Program-made: the position numbers and the translations under genes
Notes under the pieces: generated by a model
Databases searched by the model: none
What the model was told of the DNA's origin: nothing
The model's input: the letters and a program-made list of their open reading frames with translations, nothing else
Assembly: GCA_933822405.4 (NCBI GenBank)
Contig: CAKOGP040001112.1
Span: 465,887-529,886, forward strand
Length of the DNA stretch: 64,000 nucleotides
Origin: Cylindrotheca closterium
Taxonomy: Eukaryota; Bacillariophyta; Bacillariophyceae; Bacillariales; Bacillariaceae
Direction: 5' to 3'
Part shown: in pieces, positions 1 to 9,723 of the stretch
How positions within the stretch are numbered: the first letter of the stretch is position 1
Layout: every line of letters starts with the position of its first letter

Positions 1-1
1 C

Positions 2-1447
2 ATGGGTGGCAGTCAATCAAAAGATCTACAAACACCACAAGTTATGCCTTCGGTAGAGGCCACGAGCAGCGCGACAATTTTACAGCAAGCAGAGCAGCAG
101 GAAGCAGAGAAAGCACCCGAGTCGAAATGCCCGATGCACAAGTCCGATGGGTCCTACAGCTTTGATTGGAGACAAATGTTTAAGGCTGCCGAAGCTCACG
201 GCCCTTCAGGTCGTAAACCATTATCAAAGGAGCAGCAAGATGCTGCCAAGAAACCAAAGTCAAATGACGCAGCTGGGGGCTGCCCTGTCGTTCATGACAC
301 GAATCAAAAGCAAGACGAGTCAAGCGGATGCCCTGTTCACCCAAAGTACAATGTTTACTCTCAACCAATTGATAAAACCAACCAAATGCCCAAGGGAGTC
401 AAGACACAATTACCTACAGCTATGCAGAGAGAAGAGCTCTCTACAAGTAGAGTTTCGTCCACAATCCCAAAGGGAGGAGGAGATGATGGCTCAACTCGCG
501 AGACATGGACCTATCCCAGTCCCCAACAATTCTACAATGCTTTAGCCAGAAAGGGGAAACTAGGTGACGATACCGCTGAAGAAGATATGGAAAGTGTTGT
601 GGCATTGCACAATAATATGAATGAAAAAACGTGGGCTCAAGTGGTTGAATGGGAAAAGCAAACATATGGCCCAAACAAGCCAAAACTGCTCAAGTTTGCA
701 GGTCGACCCACTGATTTGTCACCAAAAGCCATGGTCAAGCACTACCTACTCAATCACCCTCTGCCATTCGATCGCCATGATTGGACAGTGTTGCGTGACA
801 ACGGAGAAACTGTCCGTTACGTCATTGACTACTATTATGATGAGACTCGGGGTCAAAATATGGAAAATGAAAAACTACCAGAATTGCACGATAGAGACGC
901 ATCTCCAACATTGCTCATTGACGTTCGACCTGCTCTAGATGGTCCAGAGCAGCTACTTGCCCGAGCTGTAAAGATGCCCTACAAGATTTGGAGTGCGGAG
1001 ACAACGTTCACTCCCATGCCCCTTAAAGGTACCGCCCAAATGTCGACTCAAGTGGAAGAATCCAAAAATGTGTGGAAGATGATTCAAGATTCAGTAAAGG
1101 AAAGTCCAGTTGACGAGAGCCAGTCTTTGGAAAACATGGTGATGTCAGAGTCTGACGCGAAGAAAATTGCTATCAACTTTTCCAATGCGTTGAAGAGCTG
1201 TAGAAGTGTGCAAAAGAAAGTAGACTCTTGCCAGACCGAGGACGAGTGCATGAAAGCAAGTATGGACCTTACAATGTGCTTGGGACCAAAGTTTTGTCCA
1301 GTGCAGCACGCGAGTTTAGTGAAGACTTTGAAAGGTGACGATGAGCTGAAGATCGAAGCAGCCCTTACAACGCTGTCAGAGTGCGTGGCATTCCAAGGTG
1401 CAAAACGACACATTGCACAACAGCAACATCCATCTATATTCAAGTAA
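2..1447 (+). CDS. HCCS: Holocytochrome c synthase (cytochrome c heme lyase) with C-terminal twin CX9C extension
   Basis: The protein (481 aa) covalently attaches heme to the CXXCH motif of apocytochrome c in the mitochondrial intermembrane space. Family signatures are seen in order: Cys-Pro heme-binding motifs (CPMHK about residue 43, GCPVVHD about 93, GCPVHP about 109), then WTYPSPQQFYNAL, HNNMNE, GRPTDLSPKA, PFDRHDW (with the conserved His) and RYVIDYYYDE. The family core ends near residue 340. A further tail of about 140 residues contains Cys400, 410, 416 and 426 in the spacing C-x9-C-x5-C-x9-C, then FCPV at 432; this is not part of the usual enzyme. The ATG at base 2 begins a plausible N-terminus (MGGSQS), but only one upstream base is visible, so a longer 5' end cannot be excluded. 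No intron is visible. The core call is secure; the tail is interpreted under findings. Confidence 0.9.
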   Translation: MGGSQSKDLQTPQVMPSVEATSSATILQQAEQQEAEKAPESKCPMHKSDGSYSFDWRQMFKAAEAHGPSGRKPLSKEQQDAAKKPKSNDAAGGCPVVHDTNQKQDESSGCPVHPKYNVYSQPIDKTNQMPKGVKTQLPTAMQREELSTSRVSSTIPKGGGDDGSTRETWTYPSPQQFYNALARKGKLGDDTAEEDMESVVALHNNMNEKTWAQVVEWEKQTYGPNKPKLLKFAGRPTDLSPKAMVKHYLLNHPLPFDRHDWTVLRDNGETVRYVIDYYYDETRGQNMENEKLPELHDRDASPTLLIDVRPALDGPEQLLARAVKMPYKIWSAETTFTPMPLKGTAQMSTQVEESKNVWKMIQDSVKESPVDESQSLENMVMSESDAKKIAINFSNALKSCRSVQKKVDSCQTEDECMKASMDLTMCLGPKFCPVQHASLVKTLKGDDELKIEAALTTLSECVAFQGAKRHIAQQQHPSIFK

Positions 1448-1587
1448 CCGCACAGTTTTTAATAAAGCAATTAATCTGATCTCATCACATATTTGATCGT
1501 AGTTTTGGCAATTCGTTGGTGGACCGTTGGTCGAGGATTAATGTTTGTGCAGGAGTAGCGAAGGTGATGAGTGTGCAACTTGGGTTC

Positions 1588-1624
1588 GTTTTGTTTTGTT
1601 TTGTTTTGTTTTGTTTTGTTTTGT
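1588..1624. repeat. (GTTTT)n pentanucleotide microsatellite
   Basis: About seven uninterrupted copies of GTTTT lie in the short gap between two convergent genes. A second, shorter run of the same unit lies at 7184-7207. Confidence 0.95.
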
Positions 1625-1644
1625 CGTGTTCTTTGTCATGCTTC

Positions 1645-2466
1645 TTAGTCAAGAAAGAGAGTCGTCACTAGCATGTCAAGCTCTTTTGCTTCCTTTGTAG
1701 CTTCAATGACAGTACTTGATTCATGAAATGCAAAACTGATCAATTGGTCTGTTTGGCTCAGAAGATAGGAATTGCAGATACGACTGGCCATATCCAATGA
1801 CATATCATCATTCTGTGGCATGGTAACAACATCCTTCACTTTCTTAACCAATTGCTGAGATTCCTTTGTCTGTCGATCCATGCTCTGAGGCAGTACAACT
1901 GTTAGCAAGTCTTCTCTTTCAGCCCTGAGTGCGCCGCGAATTGTTGCTGCGTTTGTCCCTCCAGCTCCAGAAGTGAAAACATGATTCCCACTCAAGACAA
2001 GAGCATATGCACTGAAAACGACGAACACGAGTGAGTCTACGGAAAGAATTCATCTTCCAATGCGCCATTTCAACTTGCATAATACGCACAGCAATTCAAC
2101 GATTTGTTGGTGGAGGTAGGAGCAGTGACGTGTTCCCAGAATACAATATTTTTGAGGTCCTTGTTGCTGAATAGCTGCCAACTCTCTCAGGATACTTGTG
2201 ACATCCCTTTCTTTCTCTTTGAGTCGAATTTGTGGGTCTCCCACAACGACTTCTCGTTCCGGCTTGATGCCTTCTGATGGATCGTATTCCCCCAGACCGT
2301 CATAGCCGTCATCTGTTGTCTTGGTGCTTGCCGATAAGGGAGACCTCCGATGACACAGGGGCGAATTAGGTGTTACAAAACCATGGGCAGTAGGCAAAGA
2401 GGCTAGAACCATCAATACGCTCCCAAGAAGAGCCCAATGCCAGACGATAATCTTTCCTTGCAGCAT
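1645..2466 (-). CDS. Plastid-targeted DprA/Smf-like nucleotide-binding protein
   Basis: Two exons (2466-2090 and 2011-1645) join across a 78-bp GT-AG intron to give 247 aa. The junction restores a continuous conserved stretch (IVELL then AYALVLSGNHV). The start at 2466 was chosen over the upstream ATG at 2559 because it places a hydrophobic signal peptide at the N-terminus, ending AHG-FVTP, a plausible A-F plastid-import motif. The core GTRHCSYLHQQ...SGNHVFTSGAGGTNAATIRGAL...LLTVVLPQS resembles the Rossmann-like fold of the DprA/Smf family, and plant and cyanobacterial proteins of this type are often annotated as DNA recombination-mediator protein A. DNA binding is not demonstrated, and a nucleotide- or nucleoside-binding (LOG-like) role is an alternative. 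Gene structure is well supported; family call is moderate. Confidence 0.65.
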
Positions 2467-2633
2467 TGTTGATAATATATTTGTATTTGTATCTTTATCG
2501 GAGGGTGAGAATTGCAGATGCGGATCGGAAGAATACAAGAGAACCAGAGCATGTGGCACCCCACCCCTACTGCAGAAATTATGTACGTATTAGTCGAATG
2601 AATCAATCAACGTTCAGGCTATAGATCTAATCT

Positions 2634-2672
2634 TAGTACTAGTACTATTGTAGGATACTGTTGGATACTGTA
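2634..2672. repeat. GTAC-rich intergenic motif cluster
   Basis: A short run of TAGTACTAGTACTA followed by two GGATACTG copies lies upstream of the DprA-like gene and downstream of cullin-3. It resembles other TAC/GTA-rich palindromic clusters in the intergenic DNA of this window. Confidence 0.5.
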
Positions 2673-2723
2673 ATGACATGGGTATAGAAATCAAATAGTA
2701 GTATTCTGTCTCGATGTAGCACC

Positions 2724-5208
2724 TTACGCCACATATTGATAGACTCGGTAGTCCCTCTTTGTGCGTTCCAGGTATTCTCTCTCAATAAGGCTCTCAATTC
2801 TCTTCTTGATGAATTGAGGAGCCGGTGTGAATCGAACGCTCAGTTGCTTTGTGACTTCCGCAATCAAGTCATTGTGGTGAAGCGTTTTTCTGGCCTTCAT
2901 TATTCTGACTAACGAAGCCTCTACAAGATGCCTTCGGTCCTCTTCCACAACCAAAGGCACTCTATTGGCAACTGCGCCACCACCAGCTCCGCCACCACCA
3001 GCATTATCGCCCTTCTTTACCGAACTTTCCTTCACCAAAGGGATGCGAACACGCTTGGATTTACTAGTGTACTCCGAGTTGAAAGTAAAGGTATCTTGAT
3101 CGGATGTGATCCCACGTCCTTTGCTTCCCTTGCGCAAGATACGATTTTTGGGAGTGCACAAGGAAATTAAATGTCGTCTCAGTTCTTGATCCGGAATTTG
3201 AGTTTCTGATCGAATCTCCCCCAATGTCAGTGTCTCCTTCTCGTTGAATAGCAGAAGAATGCACATTTGGTACGTTGATACGATGAGTTCGTGCCGACGG
3301 TAGTTTGGTTCACTTCCAAAAGTAGCTTTCAAATCAGCAGACCCCGCTGAAGTTTGCCACGAAAGCTTGCGGCCACTGTGCTTTTCCAAATAGAAATCGG
3401 AAAACTTCTTGATTGCATCTTGAACCTGAGTTGGTAGGGTACAAGGTGGGACCTTTTGGGAGGGCCAGTAACCGTTTGTCAATACATCGACTTCAATATC
3501 AAGTGGTTTGTTGCTGGTAGGCTCAGCGGCGGCAGCTTGAGTTTCTTGGTGCCGCTTGTGTTGCTTGTATGCATCCCTCATATCGGAGGAGATTCTCATA
3601 TCGTTAAACATTCCCTCCAACTTGCTGGTAAATTGATAGCCGCATTCAGCCTTCAATTGACTGACCATGGCACGTTCCGCATCGTCACCCACAGTCTTCC
3701 CGCTCAACAGACGCTTCGCCAAGTGCTGTTTGTAAAAGCTTTCAAACACATCCTTGTCTGACAAATATCGAAACACAGTGATAATATTTTGTATTTCTTC
3801 ATTGACAGCTTCTTCAGTGGCGCCCTTGAGACCAATGCGAAGCTTTTCATCCACATATAGAGCAAGACAAGAAGCTGCTCTGGCATCTGTATTCAAAAAG
3901 TCTTCAAAAGCTTCCTTCATTCTCTTTCTAGTTTTCTTTTCTCCACGAAAGGACACGTCGACAATCTTTTCGTATCTGCTGCGCATGGAAAGAACACCCT
4001 TAACGAATGCTGGGGCATCCGCTGCGCCCTTTTCCTGATCCGAAATCAACGACTTGCCATCTGCCTTGATTCTTTCCGATAATGCGTCTCTCAAAAAGTC
4101 GACCGAAGATGGCACTCTCAAGAACAAGTTATACACATTCTTCATCTCTTCTAGCTTGGTGTCATCCTTCAAGAGCGAAGCAAATCCAGAATTTTCCATA
4201 TCCACAATCGTCTTGGCATGGCGTTCAATCAATTCCGTCTGAATAATTCTTTGCAATGGAGATTCTGTAGAGATTGGTAGAGCAAGAGCTCCCGATCGTT
4301 CCTTCTCCTCTTCCAAACGCTTGGCTGCTCTGGTAACATAATCCGTTGCCGTTGTCTTGCTCAAGTAATCCATAGACTCTACACGGTAGAACTCTTGGGT
4401 TGTTCCCAAAAATAGACTTTCAAAGTCACGTTCATACACATTCGAGGAGTCTGCTTGGCCCAATTCTAGAAGCATTCCCAAATTATTCTTCAACAGTGAT
4501 CGATCATCAGTCAAAAGTCCAGCGCGTTCGGAAGCAATGGTGGACAACAAGAGTTCCGTAACCCGGGGTTGTATCCTAGGGTGATCCCAAACTGTAATTC
4601 GAAACAGGTGAAGTCCCAATTCATAGATTGGTCTCCGGCGTTGTTGTTTAATGTAGGTTCGATCCATGTACATGAGAATATCCCGGACCATGATCATGGT
4701 GATTTGATGCTCCTTCCAGGTTTTGGAAATTTCTTCCAAAAGAGACGAGTCTGGAACCTCCGCTACTCGTTCCACGGTAGCTAGCAAATGAGAAGATAGC
4801 TTATCCGAGACTCCTTCATACAACAAGGTTCCGTGTTTGTGCAAGACTAGATTGTAGGCATTTCGATAGAGTTCTTCAAAGGAAAGTTGAGATGCATTGC
4901 GGTTGTAAATTTCATCAATGGCATTGGCCAAAGCCTCCCAAGTCTGACTCGCGACGGTCCGGTCCATGGGAACGTGGGCCCGAAATGGCTACATTGATTT
5001 GTTGCAATTTCATTGTCAGGAAGGGAACAAAAAAAAAGGTCCGGTTAGAATTGAAAGATTCGTGTCTGAGTGTGTGTGTCTGTGTCTGTGTGGGATTGAT
5101 GTACCAGGCACTGCCTTTCAAAAGACTAGTAGCCATTTTGCATTCTCTTTAGCACTGCTGCCATTGCAGAGGACTTACCTTGATATTGAAACGCTTTTTC
5201 TCCGACAT
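2724..5208 (-). CDS. CUL3: Cullin-3, scaffold of CRL3 ubiquitin ligases
   Basis: The product (764 aa) scaffolds BTB-adaptor E3 ubiquitin ligases and recruits the RING protein RBX1. Exon 1 is only 30 nt (5208-5179), coding MSEKKRFNIK. A 190-bp intron (GTAAGT to TGTAG) precedes exon 2 (4988-2724), which opens PFRAHVPMDRTV. The joined N-terminus matches the basic N-terminal arm of cullin-3. LSFEELYRNAYNLVLHKHG is characteristic of CUL3 rather than CUL1, 2 or 4. KDVFESFYKQHLAKRLL begins the cullin-homology region, and the C-terminus ends with a winged-helix neddylation domain: VRIMKARK carries the predicted NEDD8-acceptor Lys, and the tail is YLERTKRDYRVYQYVA. A glycine-rich insert (about residue 675) precedes the neddylation domain. 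Translation from the internal ATG at 4967 alone would miss the true N-terminus. Confidence 0.93.
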
Positions 5209-5522
5209 GGTGGTGAAAGTGGAACCACTGCGCAATCACCGCCGTGTTTGATGCCCTCGCTGTTGTTCGAAATGGCGGACAGGGCGAATCAGGTTGGTTG
5301 CCCCTCCTTTCGAAAAACTGAAACCTCGCGGCTGGCTTTTTCGGTTCGAATGAGTCTAACAGAATTTGGAATACAAAATAACCTGTGCTTTTATGTATTG
5401 CAGTAGATTCTCTATTCTTCATTTCCATGCATTCTTCACTTTTCAGTACAGTACCCTCCGAATGGTACTGTACCGCGTACCCAACATATCCATATCCAAA
5501 CCAACAGCTTCCATCTGTCCAA
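5209..5522. other. Intergenic: cullin-3 upstream region
   Basis: No gene is supported here. The interval lies between the cullin-3 start and the 3' end of the next minus-strand gene, and includes a GTAC-rich cluster at 5444-5483 with several CAGTAC/GGTACTGTACC repeats. Confidence 0.6.
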
Positions 5523-7156
5523 CTAGAATGAATTTGATGTATCTACTATTGGCAATGCAACAGCTTGGCACACCAAAACCCATCCAAAGACTAGCAACGG
5601 TTGTCCAATTCCAAATAGAGACAAAGTTGGGTTGTCAATTCGTTCTTGGAGCCAAAATCTTCCCTTCTTTTGCTCTAGTAGGTCCAGGAATTGTCCCAGT
5701 AGGATCATGACAGTGCCCAATACACTCATAACCATTGTGGGTACACTGTTCAATCCAAGCACAATTGCGAATGCAATCATAAAGACCGAGTAGACATAGA
5801 CAAACTTGTTGTGATCTTGCAAGTTTCCAGTCCAGTAGGTTGGTAGGACCATTAGGTTGTAGAAAAGACCTGCGGATGCCGCCAAAATACTCGAAAAGAA
5901 TATTTCCAGATTAAATACTTGAAAGGGAAGGTACAGGGTAAAGGCCAAGACCATCCAACCCAAAATAGCAATAAAGGGTGTTTCCAAGACTCGGGCGAAT
6001 GGCTCGGTGTTCACAGCCGAAATTCCACTCATGAGTTTGGTAATGACATCTCCACTGAGTCCATCCCCAGTGACTTCGGAATCCTTTTCAAAGGCATATT
6101 CCATAGCAATGGAAGCTGGAACGATGAGACCCAAGCCGGCAATGGCCGCAAACCATCCACGGAGCCCCGTTTCGAGGGGCATGTACGCCATGAGAGTGCC
6201 ATTTGGAATGTCCACGGCATTGAATCCAACCCAGAGGCAATACACACCAATGACCAGGAAATAAAAGAACCCATTGTTGAAGGAACAGTCCTTGTTGGGT
6301 CGGGCAGTGGCGTCCCAGACGGCACCCATCTTTCGAGTTTGATGGAGCACGTAGAAGGATAGTGGAATAAAGATGGCTGTACAGTATCAAAGAAAGGAAA
6401 GAAAGGAAAGCACGGATGCGCGTATGTGTAAGACAATGGAAATATAGTGTAACCCTTTCACTGTTTGACGAGTTGTAGGAACTACTTACCCGCAACAACC
6501 AAGAAATACCATGGAGCGTCGACCTCACCGTCCACCAATCCAATGATGCACATGACCACAAAGATGCCAGAGGCTCCATAGAAAGTTCGTGTCTTCAAGT
6601 CTGGTGTCCGATCCAGAGTTGCCTTGGGGACTCCAGTGATGTAAATGGCAATGGAAATGGGGGCCAAGAAAAGGGCAGTTAGGTTCCATCCATTGTTGTA
6701 ACCAACTCCTTCATCCGGTGTCAACATCAAGGAGATCATAAACAAGACACATCCCAACAGTAGAACAATGGGAGTAGGAAAGAGATTTTCCAAATCCCGT
6801 TGTAGACTTCTGGGAAGTGGCAGTCGATCGTCGGCGTCCGAACTGCTAATTTGAATGACATCTCGACTTCCATCGTCGTGGAAATTCTTTGCCTTGTCCG
6901 ACATTGCCTGATAAGGCTGTGCTAGATTCTCCGTAGGTTTTGCTTGTGGTGACGATGCTTGTGGTGGTGCTTGCCCGTTACCACTTTCCACTCCTCCCCG
7001 GTAGTTTCCATCCACCGTGGCAATGTACTTGTCATAGGCTTGTTCTCCTTGATCATCCCAGCGTCGTTCTCGGATCCAAATACCCGCAAACATTGTGGTC
7101 AAGCCTATCAGAGATAGAATGGCGCGAGCGCCCATTAGAATCCCAACATCACTCAT
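5523..7156 (-). CDS. Orphan multi-pass membrane protein
   Basis: Two exons (7156-6490 and 6376-5523) with a 113-bp intron (GTAAGT to TACAG) give 506 aa. The join restores a membrane segment (YFLVVAG then IFIPLSFYVL). The start at 7156 (MSDVGILMGAR) was preferred over longer in-frame starts because the extension is charged low-complexity sequence and overlaps a (AAAAC)n tract typical of a 5' UTR. One hydrophobic segment lies near the N-terminus. A polar loop of about 110 residues follows, containing DVIQISSSDADD. Roughly nine further hydrophobic segments make up the rest. No recognised family motif is seen. Function is unknown; a transporter- or channel-like integral membrane protein is possible but unsupported. 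Confidence 0.75.
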
Positions 7157-7513
7157 CGTTTGTATTTGTTTTGGCGAAGTGAATTTTGTTTTGTTTTGTT
7201 TTGTTTTCGTTTGGAACAAACTCGCACTTTTGTTCATGATAGGTGCACCTTCAGTTGCATCCAAATCCCAAGCATTGGTCCAACGGTTCCTGGCGCGTGT
7301 CTGGTAGGTGTCCGAACCGTTAAACAAATCGGATTTGATTTGATACACACGAGGAGGCATGTCACTGTGGTCGTACTAGTCGATCCAAATCGAATCACGA
7401 GAATCGAATACGAATGAATGAAATGAAGAATATTGAATATGAATGAACGAACGATGAGAAACCACAGAACGAGAAACAGAAGCAACAGAAACAAAAACTC
7501 CAACACAGCTGCC
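7157..7513. other. Divergent promoter region
   Basis: This 357-bp interval separates two divergently transcribed genes and probably carries both promoters. It contains the (TTTTG)n tract. Open frames extending both flanking genes into it begin with non-ATG or low-complexity sequence and were not accepted. Confidence 0.6.
7184..7207. repeat. (TTTTG)n pentanucleotide microsatellite
   Basis: About five copies of TTTTG sit just upstream of the membrane-protein gene, probably in its 5' UTR (read there as CAAAA). Confidence 0.9.
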
Positions 7514-9682
7514 ATGTATACTCTATCTATATTATTATTGGTTTTGATAGTACATCGGTCAAATGCCTTTACATCGGTATCATCAAGGACTGAGAGAAGC
7601 ATAAATGCCGTAACAACCACCACTTCTTTAGCAATTTCAGTGGGTCAGTGGCAGGAAACGAAAAAGAATCAGAAACTCGTGGAATCACTCTTTGCCGAAA
7701 ACGAGAACGACGCCGACGACAGCTTGACCTCCAATGGCCGATTGATTCCGCTCCATCTGAGAGGACAAGGAAGTCTGAAAGTATCTTCCAACATTACAAG
7801 ATTCGCTACTGCTACAGAATCCAAACAGACGGTTCTCTTTTTGTCCACAACAGCAGCAGCACTAGACAATGATTCTTCCTCTCCAGTCTCATCCGTACTA
7901 TTGCCACTCAAGTCGACTGGAGAATTGAAACTATTATCGTTTGCCGTAGCCAAACGGCCATTGTCCAAATCTTTGCTACTAACGCTAAATGGTCTTTTGG
8001 TGAATCGAGATGGGGCGCTCTTTGACAATCTTCCGTGGGCCAAATGGAGCGTCGATCCCCAGCAACGAAATCGGGATGCGGCGTCGAACCAAATAGATTC
8101 AAAATTTCATGCGGGCAAACGAGATGCCTATTATCGATTCATGGGAAAGGATTGGCAAGGACGGAGTGCTGCCATTGGGAACGTCGCCCTCCGCCTCAAG
8201 TACCTGTTGGAAAGTGACGAGAACAACAACAGTGATGATGATGACGATGGTGCAGCGCCATCACTAAAGGGCGGCAATAATGATATGGATTCGGACGAGA
8301 GCCAAACGGCGCTTGCCACTCGCATCCTGCAACTGCAAATTCGAGAAAGTCAAATGGAATTGGCGGGAATGGAAGCCGAACTAGCTGCAGCATCTGGTGA
8401 CGCTGATTCTCAAGATGAACTATGCAAAATCAAATTGGATTTGGAAGACAAGATTGCCAACATGGAAAATGACATGGCCAAGATTGGATCCGTCGGCTCC
8501 ACGACGTCTGCGACAATGATTGGAGGAATCCTAGAAAATGTTGTCAACTGGTCGACCAAGGATGGACAGAATGCTGCACCCTATCGTGGGGCCACTGGAT
8601 ACGCTCCCATTTTGGATTCCAAAGAGGACATTGCCGGTAGTTTGCTACCCTATACCAGCCCCTTTGACCTCCTCAAGGAAATTTTGGAGGACCAACTCAA
8701 TGCCAAAGTGATTGGTTGTGTCTTGGAAAATACCAGTCTTTTGAAGGGAAACGTGGTGTTGGGAGGAGCAGTTGTCTTGCAACGAATAACACCCAAAAAG
8801 ACCACCAAGATTATGGGGGAAGAAGTAACCATCAATGACTACGAGGAAGATTACGGTAACCCGAACGCGAAAGGAGGAGAAATGATGATTGTAGAATGTG
8901 ATAGCGACGAGGCACTTGGTATGGCATTGGCATGTAATGTTGAATTGAGCATTGGATCCACATTGTTTGAAATGACCTCAGTGTTGGGCGAGGAAAAAAT
9001 ACAAGGAAAGAATACGGAACATATCATGGATACTCTGGCAGTCTGGCAGTCTGTAGATGCAAGTATGAGCTTGCAAGTCGAAGGGGAACGACAATCTCAG
9101 GGTAATACTAACCAGTCACCAGTTTCCATGCCTGGTGCGTTTGACGAGATGTCCTCAGAATCCAAGGCATTGTTCCCCGTCGACTCGCCCGTGAAGTCAC
9201 TGGATGAGTACGACGAAATGACGAATGAGGTCAAGGCGAAAACTCTTTTGGAAATGAGCAATTTTAATGGACGACTTCCAAGACCACGGGTCGTCCGGCA
9301 GCAGTCGGAATCATCAACAAATCCATTGGATGAGCTGCTGATCCCATTGATTGATGAATCGGTGCGACGGCAATTTCGGATCCGTGATGCAGAGAGACAA
9401 GGAGATATGGAACTAGCAAAGGAGCTGAGAGCATCCAAGAGCAAGCGACAGGAGGCACTCGAGCGCATCGAATCGGCAAGGGCAAATGGCGAGGATGATC
9501 TGGTGGACCAACTTGAATCCGAGTCAGAGTTCTTGGAAAGTCTGCGAGCTGACATTACGCAGGACGAAGGAGCCTACAGTCGTTTTCTTGATCGAGATGA
9601 TTGGTATGAGCGTGACCGTCAAGCGACTGCAGAAAGGGTAAAGAAATCATCCTTTGGTACACTACTCGACGGAATTGAATAA
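7514..9682 (+). CDS. Plastid-targeted protein of unknown function
   Basis: The frame is open from 7439, but the ATG at 7514 was chosen because it starts a clean signal peptide (MYTLSILLLVLIVHRSNA) followed by FTSV, an A-F plastid-import motif; the product is then 722 aa. The mature protein has an N-terminal globular region, an acidic Asp-rich spacer (about residues 235-255), and a coiled coil (LQIRESQMELAGMEAELAAA). A conserved-looking middle follows (YRGATGYAPILD...SPFDLLKEILEDQLNAKVIGCVLENTSL). The C-terminal part is highly charged and helical, with DAERQGDMELAKELRASK and DRDDWYERDRQ. I do not recognise the family. Stromal or thylakoid-associated location is inferred only from the leader. 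Confidence 0.75.
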   Translation: MYTLSILLLVLIVHRSNAFTSVSSRTERSINAVTTTTSLAISVGQWQETKKNQKLVESLFAENENDADDSLTSNGRLIPLHLRGQGSLKVSSNITRFATATESKQTVLFLSTTAAALDNDSSSPVSSVLLPLKSTGELKLLSFAVAKRPLSKSLLLTLNGLLVNRDGALFDNLPWAKWSVDPQQRNRDAASNQIDSKFHAGKRDAYYRFMGKDWQGRSAAIGNVALRLKYLLESDENNNSDDDDDGAAPSLKGGNNDMDSDESQTALATRILQLQIRESQMELAGMEAELAAASGDADSQDELCKIKLDLEDKIANMENDMAKIGSVGSTTSATMIGGILENVVNWSTKDGQNAAPYRGATGYAPILDSKEDIAGSLLPYTSPFDLLKEILEDQLNAKVIGCVLENTSLLKGNVVLGGAVVLQRITPKKTTKIMGEEVTINDYEEDYGNPNAKGGEMMIVECDSDEALGMALACNVELSIGSTLFEMTSVLGEEKIQGKNTEHIMDTLAVWQSVDASMSLQVEGERQSQGNTNQSPVSMPGAFDEMSSESKALFPVDSPVKSLDEYDEMTNEVKAKTLLEMSNFNGRLPRPRVVRQQSESSTNPLDELLIPLIDESVRRQFRIRDAERQGDMELAKELRASKSKRQEALERIESARANGEDDLVDQLESESEFLESLRADITQDEGAYSRFLDRDDWYERDRQATAERVKKSSFGTLLDGIE

Positions 9683-9723
9683 AATTAGAACACATTTTAC
9701 AATAGCCTTTTGTTCACGATGAT

